This document shows, piece by piece, positions 1-8,783 of a DNA stretch of 64,000 bases. A model generated the notes under the pieces. The model saw only the letters and a program-made list of their open reading frames with translations. It did no database searches and had not been told where the DNA came from. The DNA is from Methanobrevibacter ruminantium M1 (lineage in GTDB: Archaea > Methanobacteriota > Methanobacteria > Methanobacteriales > Methanobacteriaceae), in contig NC_013790.1 in NCBI RefSeq assembly GCF_000024185.1, forward strand, positions 1,883,501-1,947,500, given 5' to 3'. Each line of letters opens with the position of its first letter. Within the stretch, counting starts at the first letter, position 1. The translations under genes were made by a program, and so were the position numbers.

Positions 1-49
1 ATGTGTTGGCTGTGGGCTTCACTAATTCAAGCTTTTTGAGACCTTCGCC
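1..49 (+). other. probable tail of an upstream gene
   Basis: This stretch is clearly less AT-rich than the DNA after position 108 and lies directly before a plus-strand terminator hairpin. It may be the last codons or 3' UTR of a plus-strand gene that starts outside the window. Frame 2 stops at 23-25 and frame 1 at 37-39. No protein family can be recognised from so few codons. Positions 29-49 also look like a half copy of the hairpin that follows. Confidence 0.3.
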
Positions 50-107
50 CAAGCTTTTTTGAGCCTTCGGCTCAAAAAACCTTGACCAAAAATTTTATTT
101 TTTTTTA
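50..107 (+). terminator. 3'-end hairpin element, copy A
   Basis: A long hairpin at 50-84 has arms CAAGcTTTTTTGAGCC and GGCTCAAAAAAcCTTG around a TTC loop, with one C-C mismatch. It is followed by ACCAAAAATTTTA and a T-run. The architecture, loop and trailing ACCAAAA motif match the elements ending at 42595, 44374 and 60623. Here it lies on the plus strand, so it would end transcripts coming from upstream of the window. Confidence 0.7.
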
Positions 108-428
108 ATGTTTTAACTCCCTAATAAAATCTTATTTTGCTCAATAATTTATGAAAACTATTCTTAAATTATTTAAATCTTTTTTTTAAATGTTTTTATG
201 AAAAACTAATTTTTTGACTCTCTTTCTTAAAATCCAACTGATATCCACTTTTTAAACTTATTTTTCTCAAAATCCAACAGATGAAAACAAATACTTTTTT
301 AATTTATTTTTCTTAAAGATCCCTTAATTTTATCCAAGTTTTTAAAGAGATGCAAAATCAAATAAAAAATTATTATTATACTAAAGTCAAATATTTATAT
401 AACTTTATTAACTTAATCAATTAACAAG

Positions 429-438
429 TTTATATAAA
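429..438 (+). promoter_or_regulatory. TATA box of the ABC exporter operon
   Basis: The sequence TTTATATAAA lies about 47 bases before the ATG at 485, a normal distance for an archaeal TATA box with a short leader. A 12-bp direct repeat (GATTAAACTATT) follows in the leader. Confidence 0.45.
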
Positions 439-484
439 TAATTATTGATTAAACTATTGATTAAACTATTTTTTAAGGGATAAC

Positions 485-1582
485 ATGTCATTTTTAACAT
501 TAATATTAAAAAATCCTTTTAGGAGCAAAAGCCGAGCCATACTTGCAATCATAGGGATTGGAATCGGTATAGCCACAATCATCGCATTGGGAGCAATTAC
601 CGACGGAATGATTGCAAGTGCAGATGACACACTGCATGCCGGAGGATGTGATTTTACAGTAAGCGGAAAGATAGAGAGCACATCATCACAAATGGCTACA
701 TTCGGTACAAGCACCATTGATGAGGATTATATAGATAAGATAGCCAATGTAACGGGTGTAAAAGATGCTATAGGAATGTATATGACCGTCCTTATGACAA
801 CAAATTCCCCATATTTTGCTGTTGTAGGATTGGATCCAGAAGACTATCAGGTTTCCGACTTGACAATTACAGAAGGACGGATGTATAAAAACGACACTAA
901 CGAGATAGTGATTGGAAAGATTGCATCTGAAAATGAAGAGAAGGGAGTTGGAGACACAATCACACTTGATGACAAGAAATTCAAGATTGTGGGAATCTAT
1001 GAGTCAGGTAACACCCTTCAGGACCAAGGAGGATTTACAGCCATTAAAAACTCCCAAAAACTCTCAAAGGATGAAGGCAAGATCAGTTCCATCTATATCA
1101 AGGTAAATGATGGAGAGGATGTTGATAAGGTCAGAGATAGAATCACCGACAAATATGGAGACAATCTGACAACAATAAGCTCATTATCCGACTTGGAAAT
1201 GACTAAGAACATGATAGACATGTTGAACGGAGCAAGCTTAGCCATATCCCTCTTGGCAATCATAATTGGAGCTGTCGGAATCATAAACACTATGCTTACA
1301 AGTGTATTTGAAAGGACAAGGGAGCTTGGTGTCTTAAAGGCAGTTGGATGGTCTGACGAAAAGATTCTATTAATGATTGTAGGTGAATCAATAGTCATTA
1401 CAATTGTTGCCGGCATAATCGGGTCCATTGTAGGAGTCATTGGAGTGGAACTCCTTGCAGCGTCTAAGATAATGCAGCTTCTAAACCCTGTATATTCAGT
1501 TGACATATTTGTAAAGGCATTTGCAATTGCACTCTTTGTTGGAATAATAGGAGGAATCTATCCTGCATTAAAAAGCCACTAA
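485..1582 (+). CDS. MacB/FtsX-type ABC transporter permease (3' frameshift)
   Basis: This is the membrane subunit of an ABC exporter of the MacB/FtsX/LolE type. There is one transmembrane helix at about residues 18-38, a large extracytoplasmic domain at about 40-250, and three more helices in the last 115 residues, which is the family's 4-TM topology. The partner ATPase starts 45 bases after the present stop, so the two form an operon. The frame stops after YPALKSH. One base less in the A-run at 1570-1574 continues the frame to TAG 1614-1616 and restores the family-typical ending PPTEALRYE. The substrate is unknown; peptides, lipids or toxic compounds are typical for the family. Confidence 0.85.
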   Translation: MSFLTLILKNPFRSKSRAILAIIGIGIGIATIIALGAITDGMIASADDTLHAGGCDFTVSGKIESTSSQMATFGTSTIDEDYIDKIANVTGVKDAIGMYMTVLMTTNSPYFAVVGLDPEDYQVSDLTITEGRMYKNDTNEIVIGKIASENEEKGVGDTITLDDKKFKIVGIYESGNTLQDQGGFTAIKNSQKLSKDEGKISSIYIKVNDGEDVDKVRDRITDKYGDNLTTISSLSDLEMTKNMIDMLNGASLAISLLAIIIGAVGIINTMLTSVFERTRELGVLKAVGWSDEKILLMIVGESIVITIVAGIIGSIVGVIGVELLAASKIMQLLNPVYSVDIFVKAFAIALFVGIIGGIYPALKSH

Positions 1583-1616
1583 ATTGCCTCCTACAGAGGC
1601 TTTAAGGTATGAATAG
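1570..1616 (+). pseudogene. frameshifted last codons of the permease
   Basis: In the frame that skips one A of the run 1570-1574 the DNA reads KATKLPPTEALRYE then stop at 1614-1616. This is the conserved C-terminal tail of MacB-like permeases. With that frame the permease would be about 376 residues and would stop 11 bases before the ATPase start codon, a tighter operon spacing. Sequencing error, a real mutation or homopolymer phase variation would all give this picture. Confidence 0.75.
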
Positions 1617-1627
1617 GGGGAATTGAT

Positions 1628-2344
1628 ATGGCAAATATAATAGAGATTAAAAACCTTGTGAAATCTTATGAAAATGGTAACATCAAGGCTTTAAATGGCA
1701 TAGACTTGACAATAGAGGAAGGAGAGTTTGTATCAATAATCGGACCTTCAGGGTCTGGAAAATCCACATTATTAAATATGCTAGGGGCTTTAGACATAGC
1801 AGATAGCGGAAGCATAAATGTGGCAGGCTATGACTTGACAGTCAACAAGAATCTAAACAAGTTCAGGGGAGAGAAGATAGGATTTATCTTCCAGCTTCAC
1901 AATCTCATTCCAAACATCAGTGTTGTTGAAAATATTGAGATTCCTATGTACTCTCAAGGAAAATCATCTAAAGAAATGAGAAAAAAGGCTCTTGAGCTAT
2001 TGGATATGGTTGACTTAAAGGACAAGGCCAATATGAAACCAAATAAGTTATCTGGTGGAGAACGTCAAAGGGTGGCTATTGCAAGGTCTTTGGCAAATGA
2101 CCCTTCAATCATTTTAGCAGATGAACCTACAGGGTCTCTTGATTCTAAAACAAGCACAAAGATACTCGAACAAATTCATAAGTTGCATAAGGAGAAGAAT
2201 ATTACTTTAATCATTGTTACTCATGACATGACTGTGGCTAAGTTAGCAGATAGGGTAATTGAAGTGCTTGACGGTAAAATACTTAATGCTGAAGAAAGTA
2301 CTCTCTTGGATAATAAGATAGAGATAAAAGTTAATTTGTTTTAA
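1628..2344 (+). CDS. MacB/LolD-type ABC transporter ATP-binding protein
   Basis: This 238-residue protein is the ATPase that powers the permease encoded just upstream. The Walker A motif GPSGSGKST is at residues 39-47, the Q-loop glutamine follows FIF near 89, the signature LSGGERQ is at 141-147, Walker B IILADEP at 161-167, and the switch histidine is in VTHD. The order and the insertion typical of the LolD/MacB/FtsE class fit lipoprotein, peptide or drug export rather than uptake. The start is supported by GGGGG seven bases before the ATG. A hairpin terminator follows 37 bases after the stop. Confidence 0.93.
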   Translation: MANIIEIKNLVKSYENGNIKALNGIDLTIEEGEFVSIIGPSGSGKSTLLNMLGALDIADSGSINVAGYDLTVNKNLNKFRGEKIGFIFQLHNLIPNISVVENIEIPMYSQGKSSKEMRKKALELLDMVDLKDKANMKPNKLSGGERQRVAIARSLANDPSIILADEPTGSLDSKTSTKILEQIHKLHKEKNITLIIVTHDMTVAKLADRVIEVLDGKILNAEESTLLDNKIEIKVNLF

Positions 2345-2381
2345 AAAATAAGTTCAAATAAATTAAATAATTAATATAAAT

Positions 2382-2419
2382 GAATATTAGATTATTTCTA
2401 ATATTCTTACTCTTTTTTT
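2382..2419 (+). terminator. terminator of the ABC exporter operon
   Basis: Perfect 10-bp arms GAATATTAGA and TCTAATATTC enclose a 5-base loop and are followed by a T-run at 2413-2419. It lies just behind the ATPase gene. Confidence 0.65.
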
Positions 2420-2527
2420 AATAAATAAAAAAATATCAAGGAAATAGTTCATCTACTCTTTTTTTTAATAAATAAAAAAATATCAAGGAAATAGTTCATC
2501 TACTCTTTTTTTTAATAAATAAAAAAG
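2408..2527. repeat. tandem repeat, 46-47 bp, about 2.6 copies
   Basis: Units start at 2408, 2454 and 2501 and are nearly identical, each containing TATCAAGGAAATAGTTCATC. Because each unit starts with the T-run that follows the terminator hairpin, the duplication has multiplied T-tracts between two convergent genes. Confidence 0.85.
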
Positions 2528-2544
2528 TAAAAACAAGTTATAAA

Positions 2545-3924
2545 TTAAACGGGCTGATTAAGACTCTCGCATTCTTTTTTAAACTTACCTTGATAGATTT
2601 TTATACATGTAAAACCAATAAAGCAACCTATAGCCATTCCTACTATCGCACCTAAATAGACACCAAATATGCCCATTTTTAATACAATGCCAAATAGATA
2701 AGCAAGGAATACACTTAAGATCAATTCCCTTAAAATTGTTATGGCCAATGACTTAAAGCCAGAGCCAATAGCTTGATAGACATAAACTGCAGTTCCTCCA
2801 AATGGAATTACAATATTATAGAAAACCATTATCCTAAGGACCTCAGCAGTTCTACTAATCATTTCAGCATCCCCAGATATGAAATTAAAGGTTTCAGAAA
2901 TCGGATAGGCAAATACAAAGAATATTATGCATATTATCAATGTAATTGTAAAGCTTAGGAAAGTCGAATAATTGATTGTTGTCTTAAAATTCTCATAGTT
3001 TCTAGCCCCGTAAGCTATGCCTGCAACTGTTATTGTAGAGATTCCAATGGAAATGCATGGAAGAAAAGCGATTGACACAAATCGCCACACCACAGTGAAA
3101 ACAGCAACTTCCATGGTTCCTGCAGTAATCATGATTAGATAATTAAAGCAGATAGCTACAATAGAATAGATAAGCTCTTCCAAGCTTGCAGGGATGCTTA
3201 CAAAAAGAATCTCCTTATAAATTTCCATTTTGCTATGAAAGTACTCCAAACTCAATTTTATGAATGTATCCCTCTTTACCAGATACCAATATAGCATCAT
3301 AAGCAGATTGACAAGTGTGGACAATACTGTAGCGATAGCAGCCCCTTTGACTCCCCAATTAAAAATATAAATGAAAATAGGATCAAAGATAATGTTTAGG
3401 ATTGCATTAACCACTAAAGGCACTGTGGCCCTTCTAATGTCCCCTTCTGCCCTGAAAAGACTTGAAACAATGGCTGGAAATAGTATTATGATGCTTGATA
3501 GAAAGATTATCATACCATAGTCCATTGCATAATCCAAAACAGACCCCGCTCCAAAAAGAACAAGCAAGTCATCTAAGAAGAACATTCCAATAATGGAAAT
3601 GATGATTGAAACGATAAGAGCTATTATAATACTATGGATTGCAGCATTGTTAGACTCATCATAACGCTTAGCACCAATCAAACGGGATATAAGTGAATTT
3701 GCGCCTGCTCCAACTCCACTTCCAAAGCCAATAATCACCAGATACAATGGAGACATGAATCCTAGAGCTGCAAGAGGTTCAGCTCCCAGTCCGCTAACCC
3801 ACATGCTGTCTATTAAGTTATTTGCAAACATTAAAAGCATGGAAAGGATTGTGGGATAGGTCAATCTATTTATGGCCTTTTTAGGGTCTCCTATGATTGA
3901 TTCGATGTTTTTATTGGTTTGCAT
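2545..3924 (-). CDS. MATE family efflux transporter
   Basis: This is a 459-residue integral membrane protein with about 12 hydrophobic helices in two similar halves, the size and layout of MATE (NorM/DinF) cation-coupled drug exporters. Family features are the N-terminal run PTILSMLLMFANNLIDS, the loop GAEPLAALGF and the motif GAGANSLISRLIGA in the first half. It likely exports cationic or toxic small molecules using a sodium or proton gradient. The 291-base upstream gap holds an ordered repeat array that looks like an operator. Only a weak Shine-Dalgarno core (TGAT) precedes the ATG. Confidence 0.92.
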   Translation of the reverse strand: MQTNKNIESIIGDPKKAINRLTYPTILSMLLMFANNLIDSMWVSGLGAEPLAALGFMSPLYLVIIGFGSGVGAGANSLISRLIGAKRYDESNNAAIHSIIIALIVSIIISIIGMFFLDDLLVLFGAGSVLDYAMDYGMIIFLSSIIILFPAIVSSLFRAEGDIRRATVPLVVNAILNIIFDPIFIYIFNWGVKGAAIATVLSTLVNLLMMLYWYLVKRDTFIKLSLEYFHSKMEIYKEILFVSIPASLEELIYSIVAICFNYLIMITAGTMEVAVFTVVWRFVSIAFLPCISIGISTITVAGIAYGARNYENFKTTINYSTFLSFTITLIICIIFFVFAYPISETFNFISGDAEMISRTAEVLRIMVFYNIVIPFGGTAVYVYQAIGSGFKSLAITILRELILSVFLAYLFGIVLKMGIFGVYLGAIVGMAIGCFIGFTCIKIYQGKFKKECESLNQPV

Positions 3925-4077
3925 AAAAATCAGTGCTTAAAAAATAAGTAAAAAGAAATTAACAGAGTCAAAAAAATAATTTTAAAAAAGCAATAATTTT
4001 AAAGAAAATTTACTAATAAAAATTAGCAAACTCCCTTTAATAGCATTAATCATTTATTCTGAAAATTTTAGATTTTT

Positions 4078-4194
4078 GTTTACTATATATTATAGTTCTT
4101 TGTTTACTATATATTTCAAATAGTTTAGTTTTTTGTTTACTATATATTACAAATAATTTAATTTTTTGTTTACTATTAATTATAAATAGTAAAC
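4078..4194. promoter_or_regulatory. operator-like repeat array upstream of the MATE gene
   Basis: Four direct copies of GTTTACTAT(ATATT) begin at 4078, 4102, 4135 and 4168, spaced 24, 33 and 33 bases, so the last three are about three helix turns apart. The last copy forms a perfect 10-bp inverted repeat (GTTTACTATT 4168-4177, AATAGTAAAC 4185-4194). On the minus strand each copy also contains ATATATAG, which could act as TATA. It lies 150-270 bases before the MATE start and also directly behind the methyltransferase gene. Confidence 0.5.
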
Positions 4195-4215
4195 CCAACT
4201 AAAATTCAATATAAT

Positions 4216-5250
4216 TTAATCAATTTTAGCTATCACAGAAATGATACGAGTCAGGCTTCTATGCATTTTAATCGCATACCTTTCCAATAAAACAAAGCCT
4301 ACATCCTTAAATAGGGAATCTATGTCTAATGAATCAGGACTAGCCATCACTAAAAGTGCATCCTCTTTCATGCTGTGTTCAATGGATTCTAAAAATTCTT
4401 TAAATATTCCAGAAGCACCTTCTCCACAAGTGGTTGTAGAAATTCCATATGGTGGGTCGGTTACAACTGCATCAGCCTCTTCATACATTTCCATTTCACG
4501 AATATCCACCACATGAGTTTTATAATCGGTTATTCCAGCATATTCAAGGTTAGTTGCAGTTCCATTTTTCATTCTCCAGTCAATGTCACAGCCAACAACC
4601 TTTGCTCCTATGAGACCTGCTTCTATAAGGATTCCCCCAGTTCCACAGAATGGATCTAAGACCAAATCTCCTTCCTTGACTCTTGAGAGATTTACCATGC
4701 ATCTAGCTAATTTAGGACTCATACATCCTGGATGGAAAAATGGCCTCTTATGAGGTTTCATCTCTTCAAAATACTTTTTATTCAATTGATATTTGCCATA
4801 ACATAAATAGATAGTGTTCTTATAAGCTACAACCCTAATAAAAGATTTTGGATTTGATAGGTTTACAGAGATATTGTCAGTACTTGTTAAGATATATCCT
4901 CCTATTTTTCTCTCAGTGTCTACAGTGTCTATTTCACTATTGAACCTTTTTACCCTAACAGCAAAGTTCTCATCAATAAACTCAGACCAATCGATTGATT
5001 TAACTTCAGATTCCAAATCAGAGCAGTCTACTGTCTTAATCAATTGATGGACTTCATGAGTATATCCTAATCTTCTAACAAGCAATCTATAATAATCATC
5101 AAAAACATCTTCCTCAAGCTCTTTTAATAAAACCAAGCCAGGGCATACCATTTCAAGTTCAGTTTCTATTTCTTCTGTTTCCAAGACAGCTCTTAATTCA
5201 GCCAATGGCAGTTTATCATGTTCTTGTGATAAGATTAATAATAAATCCAT
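4216..5250 (-). CDS. tRNA (guanine(10)-N2)-dimethyltransferase, Trm-G10 type
   Basis: The enzyme methylates the exocyclic amine of G10 in tRNA using S-adenosylmethionine (archaeal Trm11/TrmG10 family). The N-terminal ~150 residues resemble the THUMP-containing tRNA-binding half. The Rossmann methyltransferase half has the SAM motif LDPFCGTGGILIEAG, the acidic residue in VVGCDID and the catalytic motif TDPPYG near residue 260. The length of 344 residues is usual. The start is supported by GAGG upstream. It stands alone, with 124 bases to the next gene upstream. Confidence 0.88.
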   Translation of the reverse strand: MDLLLILSQEHDKLPLAELRAVLETEEIETELEMVCPGLVLLKELEEDVFDDYYRLLVRRLGYTHEVHQLIKTVDCSDLESEVKSIDWSEFIDENFAVRVKRFNSEIDTVDTERKIGGYILTSTDNISVNLSNPKSFIRVVAYKNTIYLCYGKYQLNKKYFEEMKPHKRPFFHPGCMSPKLARCMVNLSRVKEGDLVLDPFCGTGGILIEAGLIGAKVVGCDIDWRMKNGTATNLEYAGITDYKTHVVDIREMEMYEEADAVVTDPPYGISTTTCGEGASGIFKEFLESIEHSMKEDALLVMASPDSLDIDSLFKDVGFVLLERYAIKMHRSLTRIISVIAKID

Positions 5251-5374
5251 TTTTTAAACCTCAAAAGTATTTTTAAGTCAATTCAAATCTTTTAATTTAA
5301 ATAAGAATAATTTACATTTTATTATTTATTAGTCATTCATCATTTTTTTATAAATATAGCAAAAGCCAAAACTC

Positions 5375-6673
5375 TTAATCTTTATTTAACAACCAAATCT
5401 TAGCCAATTCCTTTTTATGAATCTTAGGAGCCAATGAAAAAATCAAGCCTCTTTTTAAGAATTCCTTAACTAACTTGGATTGATTGTCCATATCTCCATA
5501 TTCAGATATTAATTTATCAGCATCTTTTTCTTTTAATTTAGTTAATACATAATCCAAATCATCATTAGATAAGGTAGATAATGATTTTTGGACTTTAAAT
5601 TGAATTTCAAACTCTTTTGAAAATCTATTTTCAAAATCATTCTGATAGTTTTCTAAAATCTTAGACAATTCATCTAAGAAATTATTTAATTCTTCTTTAT
5701 AATTAGCATCATTTAAATCAGAATCATCCTCATTTGAATCAGAACCACCAACTAAATCAAAATCAATTTTATCAAAGTCTAAAGTATTTAAAGCATTTAA
5801 AATAGCATCTTTTGCAAATTGAACAGACTCTAATCCAATTAGAATTCCGCCTCCTGTGGTTGGTTTGACTTGAGAAGCAGCATCCCCTATTAAAATAAGC
5901 CTATTCTTAAATAATTTATTACTTTTATCATAAATAGGTATTTTACCCTTATATTTCTCTAAAACTTCATATTCATCATATCTAAATTCATTTTCCAGAT
6001 AGTCATCCAGCATCTTGGATTGGCTTTTATAGTCATCTTCGCTAAACAATCCAATCCTATAAATATTACTATAAACTGGAATTGCCCAGATAAATCCCGG
6101 AAAGAGATCTCCCCAAGCATATAAATCTACAAAGGACATTTCATCAATCTTATCAACCTTAACAAGATATTGGCTTGCATTAAAATAATTTAACTTAGAA
6201 TTGACCTTTTTAGCTGAAAGTGATAATGGACCGTCTGCACCTACAATAATCTTGGAGCGGATTGTTTTAATCTCACAATCGAATTTGAATTGGACAATCC
6301 CAAGCTCTGTATCAATATCCACTACCTTTGAAGATAGATAAGTGTCCAGATGCTCCCTTGCTCGATTAAATAAGTACTGATCAAATGCAACCCTATCTAA
6401 AACATAGGCTTGAGATTCCTTTTTAGAAACAGTTAATGAATGATTTTTAGAATGTATGAAAGCACCTTTAGCTTCATTTAATATTAATTCTTTTGGAATA
6501 TCACATAATGAAGAAATTCTTTTATTTACAATTCCTGCACATTGCAAAGGCAAACCTATACGTTTCTTTTTATCTATTAAGCAAACTTTTAAACCGTTTT
6601 GAGCAAGTTCATAAGCTAAACTAGAGCCTATAGGTCCTGCACCAACAATTGCTACATCATAATCAAAACTCAT
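5375..6673 (-). CDS. geranylgeranyl reductase family flavoprotein (divergent paralog)
   Basis: This is an FAD-dependent oxidoreductase. The N-terminal dinucleotide motif VGAGPIGSSLAYELA (about residues 10-24), the ligand LIDKKKRIG and the second FAD motif LILIGDAASQVKPTTGGG match digeranylgeranylglycerophospholipid reductases, which saturate the isoprenoid chains of archaeal lipids. It is less typical than the homolog at 42598-43788. It carries an acidic insertion (GGSDSNEDDSDLND) and an extended helical C-terminal region, and has no adjacent ferredoxin. It may reduce another isoprenoid or quinone-like substrate. The start is supported by AAGGT before the ATG. Confidence 0.8.
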   Translation of the reverse strand: MSFDYDVAIVGAGPIGSSLAYELAQNGLKVCLIDKKKRIGLPLQCAGIVNKRISSLCDIPKELILNEAKGAFIHSKNHSLTVSKKESQAYVLDRVAFDQYLFNRAREHLDTYLSSKVVDIDTELGIVQFKFDCEIKTIRSKIIVGADGPLSLSAKKVNSKLNYFNASQYLVKVDKIDEMSFVDLYAWGDLFPGFIWAIPVYSNIYRIGLFSEDDYKSQSKMLDDYLENEFRYDEYEVLEKYKGKIPIYDKSNKLFKNRLILIGDAASQVKPTTGGGILIGLESVQFAKDAILNALNTLDFDKIDFDLVGGSDSNEDDSDLNDANYKEELNNFLDELSKILENYQNDFENRFSKEFEIQFKVQKSLSTLSNDDLDYVLTKLKEKDADKLISEYGDMDNQSKLVKEFLKRGLIFSLAPKIHKKELAKIWLLNKD

Positions 6674-6872
6674 GCTTTACCTTCATATAAAAATTAAATA
6701 AAAAAATTGCTTTTAAACTAAAAAATTGTTTATAAGACTAAAGAATAATTGCCTTAAAAACTAAATAAAAAATTGTTTTTAAGATTAAATAAAAAATTGC
6801 CTTAAAAACTAAATAAAAAAATTATAGGACTAAATAGAAAATTTAAAAGAAATTGAATAAAAATTAATAAAA
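6674..6872. repeat. imperfect AT-rich repeats
   Basis: The gap consists of repeated blocks of the form AAAAATTG(C/T)(C/T)TT(A)AA(A)ACTAAAT. No gene or hairpin terminator is evident. Confidence 0.5.
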
Positions 6873-8783
6873 TTAAGACCTTCTAAATTTCCTTGAATGC
6901 TTTTCAAGCAAGTCATTGGAATCTTTATTCTTTTTCTTTTTCTTGCCCTTTTTATCTGACTCTTCATAATTATTAGAATTATCTTCCATATCATTATAGG
7001 AGTTATAATTTTCCTGATTGTTATAGCTTCTATTTCTATAATTAGATGACCTGTTTCTATTATTGGATTTATGATAATTATCACTTGAAGACTGTTTATT
7101 TAATCTTGGAGGATTGTTTGATTGTCTATAATCATCATAGCCATAATTGGATTGATCATAAGAGTTATTATAGTTTGGATTAGATCCAGAATGACCATAA
7201 CCATCATCATAGGACCGATTAGGTCTTGATTGTCTATAATCACCTTCATAAGGCTGATTAGATCTAGATTGTCTATAATCACCTTCATAAGACTGATTAG
7301 ACCTAAATTGCCTATCATCAGGATAATTAGAATTATAATGCCTATTCTGATTAGAATTAGCATAATCAGTATTATGTCTAGAGCCAGAAGCAAAATCATC
7401 ATAAGAATCATTCATTCTAGAATCAAAGTCTTCATGAGAGTTAACTACTCTGGAATCAAAATCTTCATGAGAATTGACTACTCTAGAGTGATTGTTGGGC
7501 TTAAATTTAATATTGTCTCCAATATTTTCCATAGCCTTATTTATAGTGCTATCAAATTCCTCATCGGAGATAAAATCGTCATCCATACCATAATAATCAT
7601 TAGAATCAAGAGGGTTCATTTCATTAAAACTTTCTCCACCCCTATTTTGAGCTTCTAGATTATCTTGATGGAATTTCTCATAATTTTGTGCAAAATACTT
7701 ATTTGGATTTCTTTGATAGGATTCTCTAATTGTTTCTCTATGTTGATGATTTGCTCTTGAATCGTCTCTGTATTGATTTGCATTCCTTTTTGAATAGCCC
7801 CTATTGCCTTGAGGGGCTCTTTTGGATCTTTGATTATAGCCAGATTCATAATCATCATAGCCAAAATCATCATAGTTGTTGCGATTATTATAATTAGGAT
7901 TCTGCTTATAATTAGAGTTCCTGTTATAGTTAGGGTCATAATTGGAATTTCTATTATAATTGTTACTCGGACCATCAATCGGCTGATTATTATAATTATT
8001 TCCTCTGGAATTCTTAGCTTTTCGCCTTATTTCTCTAAGATTTCGTTTTCTCTCCTTTACATCAACCAATTCAAGGTCATCAAGATCTTCCATACGATTA
8101 TAATGAACCTTTTCATCAGAGTTAGGCCTTATTGGCTTAAAGTCCCTATTTTGATAGGAATCACCATAATTGTCATATCCCCAATGGTTGTTATGGTTAT
8201 TATAACTGTTATTATATGGATTGCCATAGGAATCGTCATATAAGTTATGTGACCTTAGATGAGTTGTCCTCATATTCTCAAAAATTAAATCTTCAATCTT
8301 TTTAGGGTTTGAGACATCCTTTAATGACATGTCCTTGCCGTCATAGGCACTGTATAAGGTAATTGTGCCTACTGAGAATGCTTTTCCTAAAATGCTTTGA
8401 GAACGACTTACATCCTGAATAGTGTTAAAAGGCATGTAATTCTTCTTATTAAATATAATGCCCTTTTCAACGATAACTCTGCTTTCAGTAATTGTATACT
8501 TTATTGAAGTCCAAGAAAGGAATTTTATTATGATATATAGGATTACAACCATTATTATAACAAAGACTGCAATTGCAAAATAGCGAGTCAATGGCAATTT
8601 GGTTGATTCTATCATATAGACTTGCATGTTTCCAATATATTGAATTCCAGTTGAATAGAGGAAAAATAGAAATCCAAGTAAAATCACTGCAATGAATATG
8701 CTCTTTGAATAAACTATCAAATTTGGTTGCCCTTCATACAACACTTTTTCATTAGAGTTCTCTTTTTTATCTTTACCAAACAT
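6873..8783 (-). CDS. bPH2 (DUF304) membrane protein with long Asn/Tyr/Arg-rich tail
   Basis: Residues ~30-110 hold two transmembrane segments, followed to about 172 by a bacterial-type PH domain (DUF304/YdbS-like, with ITESRVIVEKGI and MPFNTIQDVSRSQS). The remaining ~460 residues are predicted disordered, dominated by Asn, Tyr, Asp, Ser, Arg and Gln. They include near-repeats such as HEDFDSRVVNS (twice) and YEGDYRQSRSNQ (about three times), and end in a lysine/arginine cluster (KKGKKKKKNK). PH2 domains usually stand alone at 120-180 residues. The tail is cytoplasmic if the N terminus is inside. The function is unknown; a membrane-tethered low-complexity scaffold is an inference. Confidence 0.8.
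   Translation of the reverse strand: MFGKDKKENSNEKVLYEGQPNLIVYSKSIFIAVILLGFLFFLYSTGIQYIGNMQVYMIESTKLPLTRYFAIAVFVIIMVVILYIIIKFLSWTSIKYTITESRVIVEKGIIFNKKNYMPFNTIQDVSRSQSILGKAFSVGTITLYSAYDGKDMSLKDVSNPKKIEDLIFENMRTTHLRSHNLYDDSYGNPYNNSYNNHNNHWGYDNYGDSYQNRDFKPIRPNSDEKVHYNRMEDLDDLELVDVKERKRNLREIRRKAKNSRGNNYNNQPIDGPSNNYNRNSNYDPNYNRNSNYKQNPNYNNRNNYDDFGYDDYESGYNQRSKRAPQGNRGYSKRNANQYRDDSRANHQHRETIRESYQRNPNKYFAQNYEKFHQDNLEAQNRGGESFNEMNPLDSNDYYGMDDDFISDEEFDSTINKAMENIGDNIKFKPNNHSRVVNSHEDFDSRVVNSHEDFDSRMNDSYDDFASGSRHNTDYANSNQNRHYNSNYPDDRQFRSNQSYEGDYRQSRSNQPYEGDYRQSRPNRSYDDGYGHSGSNPNYNNSYDQSNYGYDDYRQSNNPPRLNKQSSSDNYHKSNNRNRSSNYRNRSYNNQENYNSYNDMEDNSNNYEESDKKGKKKKKNKDSNDLLEKHSRKFRRS

Noticed and set aside
5324-5350. 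Minus-strand ATGATGA resembling a C box
   Set aside because: No CTGA follows at guide distance, so no C/D RNA can form.
7100-8243. Long Ile/Met-rich open frames on both strands across the PH-domain gene
   Set aside because: They are shadows of the Asn/Tyr-rich tail; composition is implausible and no Shine-Dalgarno is present.
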